Source of the DNA: Proteobacteria bacterium ST_bin16
GTDB lineage: Bacteria > Pseudomonadota > Gammaproteobacteria > Burkholderiales > Nitrosomonadaceae
DNA length: 9,953 nucleotides
Direction of reading: 5' to 3'
Assembly: GCA_002083595.1 (NCBI GenBank)
Contig: MSXT01000012.1
Location: forward strand, 1-9,953
Part shown: piece after piece, positions 1-6,693 of the stretch
Layout of the letters: each line of letters begins with the position of its first letter
How positions within the stretch are numbered: the stretch's first letter is position 1
The notes under the pieces: generated by a model
Databases searched by the model: none
The model's input: the letters and a program-made list of their open reading frames with translations, nothing else
Told to the model about the DNA's origin: nothing
Position numbers and translations under genes: made by a program

Positions 1-88
1 CCTTGGGGATGGATTGGGGTTCGCCCAGAACGGTTTCGAGCTGGCCCGCAGGGCCGTCGATGAAAAATTTTTGCGTAGCCAGTGCCAA
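1..88 (-). CDS. Probable alpha/beta hydrolase, N-terminal fragment
   Basis: This is the first 29 codons of a gene that runs off the left edge. The visible protein contains FFIDGPAGQLE followed by a GEPQ stretch. This resembles the opening beta strand of alpha/beta hydrolases that often follow thioredoxin-like ferredoxin genes in betaproteobacteria; that link is from memory. The catalytic triad and nucleophile elbow lie outside the window, so activity cannot be judged. There is no ATG in frame after the ferredoxin stop. I chose the TTG at 88-86 because GAGG (100-97) sits 8 bases upstream; another TTG (TTGCTGGCG) lies further upstream in the same frame. The start is 33 bases after the ferredoxin stop, which suggests co-transcription. 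The reading frame is fairly sure, the family assignment less so. Confidence 0.5.
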   Translation of the reverse strand, partial: MALATQKFFIDGPAGQLETVLGEPQSIPK

Positions 89-96
89 GTTATCGG

Positions 97-100
97 CCTC
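97..100 (-). promoter_or_regulatory. Ribosome binding site for TTG start of hydrolase fragment
   Basis: On the minus strand GAGG precedes the TTG codon at 88 with an 8-base spacer. It is the main reason for preferring that TTG over the other in-frame TTG upstream. Confidence 0.4.
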
Positions 101-121
101 AATGTGCGCCAGCAAAGCGGA

Positions 122-430
122 TCAGATTTTCAGCCGCTCTACGACATTACCTTTGATCAGATGTTCATCGATGATTTCATCGATGTCGTCCTTGTCGATA
201 TACGTGTACCACGTTTCTTCCGGGTAAATGACGATCACCGGGCCTTCGTCGCAACGATCCAGGCATCCGGCGTTGTTGATGCGGACTTTTTTCTGGCCGC
301 TCAGCTTCAGCGATTTAATACGCTGCTTGGCATAATCGCGCAGTTCCTGCGCACCGAAATCGTTACAGCATTTGGCGCCGCCCTCGCGTTGATTGGTGCA
401 GAAAAAAACATGGTGCTGATAATAACTCAT
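122..430 (-). CDS. Thioredoxin-like [2Fe-2S] ferredoxin
   Basis: A 102-residue soluble electron carrier of the thioredoxin-fold [2Fe-2S] ferredoxin family, as in Aquifex ferredoxin and the NuoE C-terminal domain. It opens with HHVFFCTNQR. The expected ligands are C11, C21 or C22, C56 and C60, in the contexts FFCTN, AKCCND and NAGCLDRCDEGP. The spacing of the last pair (CLDRC then EGP) is typical. The C-terminal half carries the WYTYID and DDIDEIIDEHL segments usual for the family. I start at the ATG at 430, where the family homology begins. An upstream in-frame ATG at 490 would add 20 unrelated residues and overlap potF. GGGA lies shortly before the chosen ATG. The gene starts 35 bases after the potF stop and is followed by a hydrolase fragment, so it may be the tail of the transporter operon. 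Its redox partner is unknown. Confidence 0.9.
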   Translation of the reverse strand: MSYYQHHVFFCTNQREGGAKCCNDFGAQELRDYAKQRIKSLKLSGQKKVRINNAGCLDRCDEGPVIVIYPEETWYTYIDKDDIDEIIDEHLIKGNVVERLKI

Positions 431-465
431 GAGTATTCCCGGAAAGAATGTGAAAGAAGGTAAGT

Positions 466-1578
466 TTAACGCAATTTTATTTCCGTCCACATACGGCTGA
501 GTACCCGGCGTTGTTGATGATTCAAGTCCGTGATCATCTCCAGCCGCGATAATGTATCCTCGCTGGGAAAAATCACTTCGTCGCGCACCAGCTCCGGCCG
601 GATGGATGGCTTTGCCGCTGTGTTCGGATTGCCGGATCCGATCAGGTTGGTTAGTTCGGCGGAATTTCTGCCATCGAGCATGAAATTAATAAATTGATGT
701 GCTAAGTCAGTATGTTTTCCACTTTTATGCAGCACCATGCTATCCAGCGACATGACTGCGCCTTGCTTGGGAATGACATAGTCGATGGTGAAATGCCGTC
801 CGGTTCTTTGCGCATCCATGGCCGCCTGAAATAAATCGTTGGAATAACCGTGCACTACCCACAAATCGCCGATGGCGATTTCGCGGATGTAGCTGGTGTT
901 GCTGAATGCAGCCCAGTAAGGTTTGGCGCGGATGATCAGTTCCTTGGCTTGATTCCAATGTGCCTCATCTTGATCGTTCGCCGCATAACCCAGGTATAAC
1001 AACGCCGCCGCCATCAACTCGCGCGGACTGTCCAGCACGGTAACGCGTCCCTTTATTTTCTGCAGGTATTCCGGTTCGAAGATAACTGCCCAAGTATTCG
1101 CCGGCAAATCCAGTTCGCGCATTTTGTGGGCATTGAATCCCAGTAATGTCAGCGTGTAAGCATACGGGACGGAATAGCGATTGTCCGGGTCGAAGCGTGT
1201 TTTCAGATAAGCGGGGTGAATGTTTTTCAGATTCGGCAGCAATGCTTTATCCAGTGGAATCAGAACGCCTTGGCGTATCAAGGTATCCAGCGCGTTGCCG
1301 GTCGGTACGATCAAATCATAGCCGGTCGCGCCCGCAGCGAGTTTGGCGAGCATCTCCTCATTGTCGGAAAAATAATCTTGTTCGACGTGGCAATCGCATT
1401 GCGCTTCAAAGCGCTCAATCGTCTCCGGTGCGATGTAATTGTTCCAGTTGAATAGTTGCAGGATGCGCTTAGTCGCTTGATCGTGCACGGCGTCGTCTGG
1501 TTGCGGCGCGCATCCGATCATTAGAGCGAAGAGTAATGTCACACTCAAACGAACCCAACGCGGCAACGAATCGATCAT
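466..1578 (-). CDS. potF: Polyamine-family ABC transporter substrate-binding lipoprotein (PotD/PotF family)
   Basis: A 370-residue solute-binding protein of the spermidine/putrescine family, the capture subunit of the importer encoded by potG, potH and potI. Residues 1-22 are a signal sequence ending in LMIGC, a near-lipobox with Cys23 as the probable lipidated residue, so the protein is probably membrane-anchored rather than free. The family opening LFNWNNYI (W45, Y48) is clear, followed by YDLIVPTGNALD (87-98), YSVPYAYTLTLLGFN (135-149), LDSPREL (182-188) and a typical C terminus with MWTEIK. Aligned by eye to E. coli PotD, several ligand residues appear replaced: N95 for Tyr85, S184 for Asp168 and S277 for Trp255. 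C61 and C63 form a CxC pair. The ATG lies 5 bases after the potI stop, so translation is probably coupled. Family certain, substrate uncertain; the gene symbol follows operon position. Confidence 0.9.
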   Translation of the reverse strand: MIDSLPRWVRLSVTLLFALMIGCAPQPDDAVHDQATKRILQLFNWNNYIAPETIERFEAQCDCHVEQDYFSDNEEMLAKLAAGATGYDLIVPTGNALDTLIRQGVLIPLDKALLPNLKNIHPAYLKTRFDPDNRYSVPYAYTLTLLGFNAHKMRELDLPANTWAVIFEPEYLQKIKGRVTVLDSPRELMAAALLYLGYAANDQDEAHWNQAKELIIRAKPYWAAFSNTSYIREIAIGDLWVVHGYSNDLFQAAMDAQRTGRHFTIDYVIPKQGAVMSLDSMVLHKSGKHTDLAHQFINFMLDGRNSAELTNLIGSGNPNTAAKPSIRPELVRDEVIFPSEDTLSRLEMITDLNHQQRRVLSRMWTEIKLR

Positions 1579-1583
1579 GACGA

Positions 1584-2387
1584 TTAGGATTTACCCAGCA
1601 TGCTGTTATCGAAGCGCGTAGCGATGATAATCAGCGTTAAAGTCAGCAGCATCAACAAAGTGGAGACGGCGTTCACTTCCGGCGTGACCGCCACTTTGAT
1701 CATCGTATAGATTTGGATCGGCAGAATCGGATCACCCACGCCTTTAGTGAAGAAGGTGATGACAAAATCGTCGATCGATAGCGTGAATGACATTAATGCG
1801 CCCGCGATGATGGCCGGTCTGATCAAGGGCAGGGTGATTTGCCGGAAAGTTTGCCACGGTGTTGCGCCCAGGTCCCGGGCTGCTTCAAAAATGGATTCAT
1901 CCATGCCCTGCAAGCGTGCGCGCACGATAATCGCGACAAACCCAATGCAAAAAGTCGTATGGGCGATGATGATGGAGAGCATGCCCAGCGTCAGGTTGAG
2001 CACTTGCAGAAAGAACAGCAGCAATGAAACGCCCAGCAGGATTTCCGGCATGGCCACCGGCGTGAATGCCAGAACCGGCAATACTTTCAGCTTGTAGCGA
2101 TGAATCGCCAAACCGGCCATGGTGCCCAGCACGGTGGCGAGAACGCTGGCGCTAACCGCGATGATCAATGAATTGCGCGCGGCCAGCAGCATTTCATGAT
2201 TGTGCAATAACGCTTTGTACCAGTGGAATGTGAACCCTACCCATTCGGCATTGAGTTTCGAATCGTTGAATGAAAATACGACCACAATGATCAGCGGAAT
2301 GTACAAAAAGGCATACACCAGAATCGATACGATCCACAGCGCGGTCAGACGGTGCGATGAGGATTGTTTTGCACGAAAATTCGACAT
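1584..2387 (-). CDS. potI: Polyamine-family ABC transporter permease, PotI/PotC type
   Basis: An inner-membrane permease of 267 residues, the second of two that form the channel of the importer. The first membrane segment is at about 17-38, with further hydrophobic spans near 72-95, 103-130, 133-156, 191-212 and 240-256. The EAA loop, which docks onto the ATPase, is intact: EAARDLGA at 168-175 followed by LP at 186-187. PotC is 264 and PotI 281 residues in E. coli, so the length fits. I start at the ATG at 2387, four bases after the potH stop. A TTG start at 2420 would add 11 residues and overlap potH by 29 bases, and has no Shine-Dalgarno. The chosen ATG has no strong one either, so coupling with potH is likely. 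Confidence 0.92.
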   Translation of the reverse strand: MSNFRAKQSSSHRLTALWIVSILVYAFLYIPLIIVVVFSFNDSKLNAEWVGFTFHWYKALLHNHEMLLAARNSLIIAVSASVLATVLGTMAGLAIHRYKLKVLPVLAFTPVAMPEILLGVSLLLFFLQVLNLTLGMLSIIIAHTTFCIGFVAIIVRARLQGMDESIFEAARDLGATPWQTFRQITLPLIRPAIIAGALMSFTLSIDDFVITFFTKGVGDPILPIQIYTMIKVAVTPEVNAVSTLLMLLTLTLIIIATRFDNSMLGKS

Positions 2388-2391
2388 GGCT

Positions 2392-3288
2392 TTATGTAAT
2401 TCGGGTGACCGGTTTGGCAAGCCAGGAAAATAATCCAGCGATGCCCAGTACCGCCAGCGTAAGCATGATAGAAAGTGTCGAACCGAACGGCCAATCGCGT
2501 GTGCCGAGGAATTGATCCTTGATCAGGTTGCCAATCATGATATCGCCCGTTCCACCCAGAATGTCGGGAATGGCGAACATGCCGAGAACAGGAATGAAAA
2601 CCAGCGCCGATCCGGAAAATATGCCGGGCAGCGACTGCGGCCAGGTTACGTACCGGAAGCGCTGCCAGCGGTTCGCGCTGAGATCCTGTGCGGCATCCAG
2701 CAGAATCGGATCGTGCTTTTCCAGATTGGTGTACAACGGCAGAATCATAAAGGGCAGGTGGACATAGATCATCCCGATCAGCACCGCAAAAGGAGAAAAC
2801 AGCAGTGTTACCGGCGCCATGCCGAAAATAGCCAGCACGTTGTTGATCAAGTGACTGAGCGCCGATTCCGGGCCGAGGATGATCATCCAGGCATAAATAC
2901 GGATCAGAAAGTTACTGGCGAACGGCAGCACCACCAGCATGATCATCAGATTACGGAATTTTTTATCGCTGCGGGCGATCAGCAAAGCCAGCGGATAAGC
3001 CATGGCGATGCAAATGACCGTGGTGAGGGCAGCTACTGTGAATGATTTGAGGAATATCTCGAAGTAAATGAAATCGCTGAAGAAAAATCGATACGTTTCA
3101 ATCGTCAAACCGGAATCTGCGACTGTATCTCCCGGCAGGATATGAACCGGCGCCAACCCGCCGAATTCACCCGGCAGGCGGAATGAAGTAAAGATCATGA
3201 TCAAACTCGGCGCGGCAAAGAATATCAGCAAGAAAGCCAGCGGCGGTGCGCTGATGAGCCATTTGACGAGGCGGCTGGATGTTTGCAT
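2392..3288 (-). CDS. potH: Polyamine-family ABC transporter permease, PotH/PotB type
   Basis: An inner-membrane permease of 298 residues, partner of PotI. Hydrophobic segments lie at about 11-33, 83-107, 112-136, 160-186, 222-244 and 271-290, with a periplasmic loop between the first two. The EAA loop reads DAAQDLSAN at 198-206 with LP at 220-221. The usual glycine of the motif is Ser204 here. The neighbouring LIRIYAWMIILG segment is characteristic of the PotB/PotH group. No Shine-Dalgarno is visible before the ATG at 3288; the upstream sequence is AT-rich. In this strand potG should come directly before it, but 895 bases containing a reversed methyltransferase lie between them. potH-potI-potF may therefore depend on a promoter in 3289-3515 or on read-through from potG. 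Confidence 0.92.
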   Translation of the reverse strand: MQTSSRLVKWLISAPPLAFLLIFFAAPSLIMIFTSFRLPGEFGGLAPVHILPGDTVADSGLTIETYRFFFSDFIYFEIFLKSFTVAALTTVICIAMAYPLALLIARSDKKFRNLMIMLVVLPFASNFLIRIYAWMIILGPESALSHLINNVLAIFGMAPVTLLFSPFAVLIGMIYVHLPFMILPLYTNLEKHDPILLDAAQDLSANRWQRFRYVTWPQSLPGIFSGSALVFIPVLGMFAIPDILGGTGDIMIGNLIKDQFLGTRDWPFGSTLSIMLTLAVLGIAGLFSWLAKPVTRIT

Positions 3289-3515
3289 ATTTTTAATTTG
3301 GCTATTGATCCAGTGGAATGAAACTTGCAGTTTCCGTGCGATTATTTTACACCAGGGTCATGAAAGAGATTTTTAATTGATATAGGCATCGATTCGATGT
3401 ACAGCGACCTGGCCGGTACATTTTTTGGTATAAAACGCATTTATTTTTCCCCTATACTTAGGCCCCGTGAAAACTTATCAATCAATTGACGTGAATCCCA
3501 TCAAAGGAAAAGAAA
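3289..3515. other. AT-rich intergenic region between divergent potH and methyltransferase
   Basis: This 227-base spacer separates two genes read outward, so it should hold promoters for both. On the plus strand TATACT at 3453-3458 is a fair -10 box, 58 bases before the methyltransferase ATG, followed by a GC-rich stretch (GGCCCCG). No good -35 stands at the right distance. On the minus strand TAAAAT at 3349-3344 is a possible -10 for potH, also without a clear -35. The 10-mer ATTTTTAATT occurs twice (3290-3299, 3369-3378), which may be chance in AT-rich DNA. Confidence 0.4.
3504..3508 (+). promoter_or_regulatory. Shine-Dalgarno of the methyltransferase gene
   Basis: AAGGA stands 7 bases before the ATG at 3516. 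It is the clearest ribosome binding site in the window and fixes the start of this gene. Confidence 0.65.
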
Positions 3516-4091
3516 ATGCCATTTAGCTATAGTAATCAGCTCAGCACAATCATTGGTTTCGCTGAGCAGCAGAATCCGAGATCAATTCTCGATATTGGCA
3601 TTGGAATGGGACAGTATGGATTTTTGCTGCGCACAAATTTGGAAAACGTAAATCTTTTTGAAATTGATGGTTCAAATGGACGCCAACGCGGCAGGGATCA
3701 ATGGAAGGTTAGAATCGACGGGATTGAAGGTTTTGCAGGCTATATTACCCCGGTGCACGAGTATTCATACACCAATTTGTTCATCGGCGAGGCGCTGAAA
3801 TTGCTGCCAGCACTGGGAGATAAAATTTACGACTTAGTGCTTGCGATCGATATTCTGGAGCATTTTGATAAAGAGCAGGGTGTCATTTTTCTAAAAGAGT
3901 GCCGACGAGTATGCAAGGGTTCTGTCCTGGTCAGCACGCCGAAGGAATTTATTGAACAAGAAGTCCAGGCGAATCCCCTGGAGAATCATCAATCGCATTG
4001 GACTGAGGAGGATTTGAAGCTTTGTGGTTTCGATCATTTTTTACCGAATCCATTGAGCCTGATTGCGATTGCAAACAATAAGAGTGAATAG
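3516..4091 (+). CDS. Class I SAM-dependent methyltransferase
   Basis: A 191-residue soluble enzyme with a Rossmann-type methyltransferase fold. Motif I, which binds S-adenosylmethionine, is ILDIGIGMGQYG (24-35). RIDGIEGF (66-73) ends the second strand, with E71 as a likely ribose contact. YDLVLAIDILEHF (105-117) is the motif of strand 4. The segment NHQSHW (157-162) resembles a conserved C-terminal motif in methyltransferases from surface-polysaccharide clusters (from memory), but no glycosyltransferase is nearby and the acceptor is unknown. It is the only plus-strand gene. It interrupts the pot operon and is lower in GC: three lines within it (3541-3720) have 78 G or C of 180, against 99 of 180 in potH (2641-2820). 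Together with its strong ribosome binding site this suggests later acquisition. The start is well supported, the substrate is not. Confidence 0.85.
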   Translation: MPFSYSNQLSTIIGFAEQQNPRSILDIGIGMGQYGFLLRTNLENVNLFEIDGSNGRQRGRDQWKVRIDGIEGFAGYITPVHEYSYTNLFIGEALKLLPALGDKIYDLVLAIDILEHFDKEQGVIFLKECRRVCKGSVLVSTPKEFIEQEVQANPLENHQSHWTEEDLKLCGFDHFLPNPLSLIAIANNKSE

Positions 4092-4183
4092 GATCGCGGC
4101 GGATGCAGTCTGATTTACGCAGAATCATGTCAGATTCATCACTCAGAATTCTTTTGCTTGCAAGGAATAAACCTGGAGTCCGG

Positions 4184-5269
4184 TTAGTCAGGCAAAAACT
4201 GCGCGGATTGTTCTTGCCAGCTGATAGCAACGGAATCGCCGATTTCAAAAAGCTTGGCATGACCCGGCACGGAATTGGGAAGCAATGCTTCGATTAACGT
4301 GCCGTTGGCCAGTTCGATGATATACGTGGTGACATCGCCGATATACAGGAAATCCTTTATTTTTCCGAGTAATTGCGATTCAATCGCTGTCTCTGGGGAT
4401 TGCGCAACGATCCGGACTTGTTCCGGACGCACAGCGAAAACACCCTGATCGCCCGCTTTGACATGACCGCTGACCGGCACCGTGACTTCTCCCAATCCCG
4501 TGACAGTCAATTTTAAATGCGAAGCCGAAACTTCGATTACTTGGGCGTTCAGCATATTGATTTTGCCGATGAAATCGGCCACGAAGCGATTGACTGGGAA
4601 ATTGTAGATACGGGATGGTTCGTCGATCTGTTCGATTCTGCCTTGATTCATCACGGCAATGCGATGCGACAACGCCAAGGCCTCATTCTGCGCGTGCGTG
4701 ACATAAATGAACGTGACGCCGGCGTTGGCTTGCAAATTGATGAGCTCGCGTTGCATACTCTCCCGCAGTTTCTCGTCCAGCGCGCCCAGTGGTTCGTCGA
4801 GCAATAATAAGCGCGGCTGATTGATGAGTCCCCGGGCAAAGGCCACGCGTTGTTTTTGCCCGCCCGATAATTCATGCGGGTAGCGATCGGCGAATGGTGT
4901 CAGCTCGACTTCCGCCAAGGTCTCGGCGACCCGGGTTTTAATTTCCGCCGGGGTTTTACCCGCCATCTTGAGCGGGAATCCGATATTGCTGGCGACTGTC
5001 ATATGCGGGAATAATGCATAGCTTTGGAAAACCGTATGAAACGGGCGCTTTTCCGGCGGTAGACCGGCGAGGTCTTCCCCGTCCAGCAAAATTTGCCCGC
5101 CGTCGGGTGCATCGAAACCGGCGATCATGCGTAACAATGTCGTCTTGCCGCAACCGGATGGACCCAGCAGCGTAAAGAATTCACCGGCTTGGATGGCTAT
5201 GCTGATGTTATCGACGGCAATGAAATTACCAAACTGCTTGGTCACATTGCGGATTTCGAGCAGTGTCAT
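4184..5269 (-). CDS. potG: Polyamine-family ABC transporter ATP-binding protein, PotG/PotA type
   Basis: The cytoplasmic ATPase that powers the PotH/PotI channel, 361 residues. All ABC motifs are present: Walker A GPSGCGKTT (36-44), Q-loop Gln82 in FQSYALFP, signature LSGGQ (134-138), Walker B LLLLDEP with catalytic Glu159, D-loop ALD (163-165) and H-loop His192. After the nucleotide-binding domain (about 1-240) comes a TOBE-type regulatory domain (about 275-355), as in PotA and PotG. I start at the ATG at 5269, where the homology begins (MTLLEIRNVTK), with GGGA shortly upstream. A GTG at 5296 would add nine residues without a ribosome binding site. It is read first among the pot genes but is separated from potH by the reversed methyltransferase, with which it converges over a 92-base gap. 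No clear promoter was found in 5270-5424. Confidence 0.93.
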   Translation of the reverse strand: MTLLEIRNVTKQFGNFIAVDNISIAIQAGEFFTLLGPSGCGKTTLLRMIAGFDAPDGGQILLDGEDLAGLPPEKRPFHTVFQSYALFPHMTVASNIGFPLKMAGKTPAEIKTRVAETLAEVELTPFADRYPHELSGGQKQRVAFARGLINQPRLLLLDEPLGALDEKLRESMQRELINLQANAGVTFIYVTHAQNEALALSHRIAVMNQGRIEQIDEPSRIYNFPVNRFVADFIGKINMLNAQVIEVSASHLKLTVTGLGEVTVPVSGHVKAGDQGVFAVRPEQVRIVAQSPETAIESQLLGKIKDFLYIGDVTTYIIELANGTLIEALLPNSVPGHAKLFEIGDSVAISWQEQSAQFLPD

Positions 5270-5401
5270 GACGTTTCCCGGTGAGAAAACTGACACTTTA
5301 TCAAAGTTTATTGACGTGCTGAATGTATAAATTCAATGGTTGATCGTGCTGGTTAAATGGATGGAGCATGTACCAAATCTGCCAGCATTGGGCTGTCATT
5401 C

Positions 5402-5418
5402 CCGATTACACGAATCGG
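5402..5418. repeat. Small hairpin just past the desaturase stop
   Basis: CCGATT and AATCGG form a perfect 6-base-pair stem around ACACG. The next flanking bases mismatch, and three more pairs could form beyond. It begins 7 bases after the desaturase stop codon, where a terminator would be expected, but no U-run follows on the minus strand. It may help define the mRNA 3' end or be chance. Confidence 0.3.
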
Positions 5419-5424
5419 AAATGA

Positions 5425-6414
5425 TTAAGCCGGTTCATTATTTGCGGATGTGCCATTGGAAGCAGAGGGTGAATCAGGGATTGCTGTTGCAGCGTTCCGT
5501 TTTTCGTTACGCACGATATTCCGCTTGAGACTTTCCGGCCCATTGACCATGGCATCAAAGAAAACCGCAAAATAGCTTTTTTCGATAATGGCATTCTGAC
5601 GGTTAATTTCCGGCAGCAATAACACGTGCAGTTTCTGAAGGTTGTACCAAGGTACCGCAGGGTATACGTGATGCCCGATGTGATAATTAATATTGTTCCA
5701 GAACCATGAATTCACCGGATTGCTGATAATGGTGCGCGTACCGGCAAGCTGACCAGCATTCCAAGGCGTTCCATAGTGTTCCGCCACGAAACGGACGCTA
5801 TTGAAAAATCCGAAGAAAATGAGCGGCCAGAACCACAGTGCGAAAACCTCAGCCGCAATTCCCTGACTGCTGGCCCATTCAAAAATCATGACGGTAATCA
5901 CCGCGTGCAGCGCTATTTCACTCCAATGCGCGAGGGCTTTCGCGCCCCGTAATTTTTGGATGGGAAAAATAATAACGAACTGGATGGCCGTCAGCAGTAC
6001 GCCAATGACGGCATAGGCATAAAAGAGAATGTAATCGCCGATCCCTCGCTTGCCCATCGTGAATGCATCCGGATCTTTAGCGGAACGGTTAAAACGATGA
6101 TGAAGGAGGTGATCTTCTTTGAAAGCAGTGAAGGAAATGACCAGCGGTATCATGGTAAAAACGCCGAATACCCAATTCTTCCACTTGGCCTTAAACAGCA
6201 CGCTGTGTGTGCAATCATGCATAAAAGTCACGATGCCCATCTGCATGTAACCCATTGCCAGATAACAAAGCCAAACGATGGCCCAATGCGGGGCATGCCA
6301 GGCGATGATGCCAAGTCCTATCCATATGCCGTAAAACAGAGGAATTTTTAGGTTGGGCTGCCAGCGATGCTGATAGAGTGCTTTCAGCTCGGCTTTATCA
6401 ATAGAATTTGCCAT
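5425..6414 (-). CDS. Membrane fatty acid desaturase family protein
   Basis: A 329-residue integral membrane di-iron oxygenase of the fatty acid desaturase/hydroxylase superfamily. The three histidine boxes that hold the di-iron centre are all present: HDCTH (66-70), HLLHH (102-106) and HIGHH (245-249). His213 in RFVAEHYG may be a further metal ligand. Hydrophobic spans lie near 24-62, 82-97, 127-151, 167-180 and 186-205. The last 30 or so residues are polar and rich in Ala, Asn and Ser, with no recognised domain. The family inserts double bonds or hydroxyl groups into acyl chains or carotenoid-like lipids using O2; the substrate and position cannot be told from sequence. It is flanked by gaps of 279 bases upstream and 155 downstream, so it is probably its own transcription unit. 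No Shine-Dalgarno is evident before the ATG at 6414. Confidence 0.88.
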   Translation of the reverse strand: MANSIDKAELKALYQHRWQPNLKIPLFYGIWIGLGIIAWHAPHWAIVWLCYLAMGYMQMGIVTFMHDCTHSVLFKAKWKNWVFGVFTMIPLVISFTAFKEDHLLHHRFNRSAKDPDAFTMGKRGIGDYILFYAYAVIGVLLTAIQFVIIFPIQKLRGAKALAHWSEIALHAVITVMIFEWASSQGIAAEVFALWFWPLIFFGFFNSVRFVAEHYGTPWNAGQLAGTRTIISNPVNSWFWNNINYHIGHHVYPAVPWYNLQKLHVLLLPEINRQNAIIEKSYFAVFFDAMVNGPESLKRNIVRNEKRNAATAIPDSPSASNGTSANNEPA

Positions 6415-6429
6415 AGCGATATGGCAGGA

Positions 6430-6442
6430 ACTGTAACACAGT
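6430..6442. promoter_or_regulatory. Palindrome ACTGT-AAC-ACAGT upstream of desaturase
   Basis: A perfect inverted repeat of 5 bases with a 3-base centre lies 15 bases upstream of the desaturase ATG, where a repressor operator could overlap the leader. No regulator gene is nearby and the site is short enough to be chance. The CTGT/ACAG spacing is too short for a classical LexA box. Confidence 0.2.
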
Positions 6443-6623
6443 AATGGCCCGGAAACCCTGTGTCTTGAAAATAAACTTAAAAATCCAGATTTTAGTACGT
6501 GATTTGTTTAATGATTATGGTGAACCGGGAGAGAGCAGGAAGGAGGAGAGACGCCCGTGCATACTCAGTTTTCGGTCAGACTCCGGTGTCTGCAATCTCC
6601 GGATGCGCTATAAATTTTTTGTT

Positions 6624-6653
6624 TTCGTAACAGAGCATGGTACAGGTTACGAA
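6624..6653. repeat. 8-bp inverted repeat downstream of ubiB
   Basis: TTCGTAAC (6624-6631) and GTTACGAA (6646-6653) are exact inverse complements around 14 bases, 41-70 bases past the ubiB stop. On the minus strand the stem is followed by A-rich rather than T-rich sequence, so it is not an intrinsic terminator for ubiB. A repeat of this size is expected by chance about once or twice in 10 kb. Confidence 0.35.
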
Positions 6654-6693
6654 TTGAGGCGATATCGTTGGGCTTGGATGATGGCGTTTGAGG

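Noticed and set aside
14..463. Plus-strand open frame of 149 codons opposite the ferredoxin
   Set aside because: It is antisense to a well-supported ferredoxin with conserved cysteines, has no recognisable domain and no ribosome binding site, and arises from the codon pattern of the true gene.
2512..3045. Plus-strand open frame of 177 codons opposite potH
   Set aside because: It is rich in Gln, His and Arg, as expected of an antisense shadow of a hydrophobic membrane protein, and potH is certain.
4109..4137. Possible bidirectional terminator between the methyltransferase and potG
   Set aside because: Only 5-base-pair alternative stems (such as GAATC and GATTC) with no GC-rich core and no T-run on either strand.
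5398..5422. Neisseria-type dRS3 repeat at the desaturase end
   Set aside because: ATTCCC is present but the matching GGGAAT half is not (CGGAAAT instead), and no second copy exists in the window.
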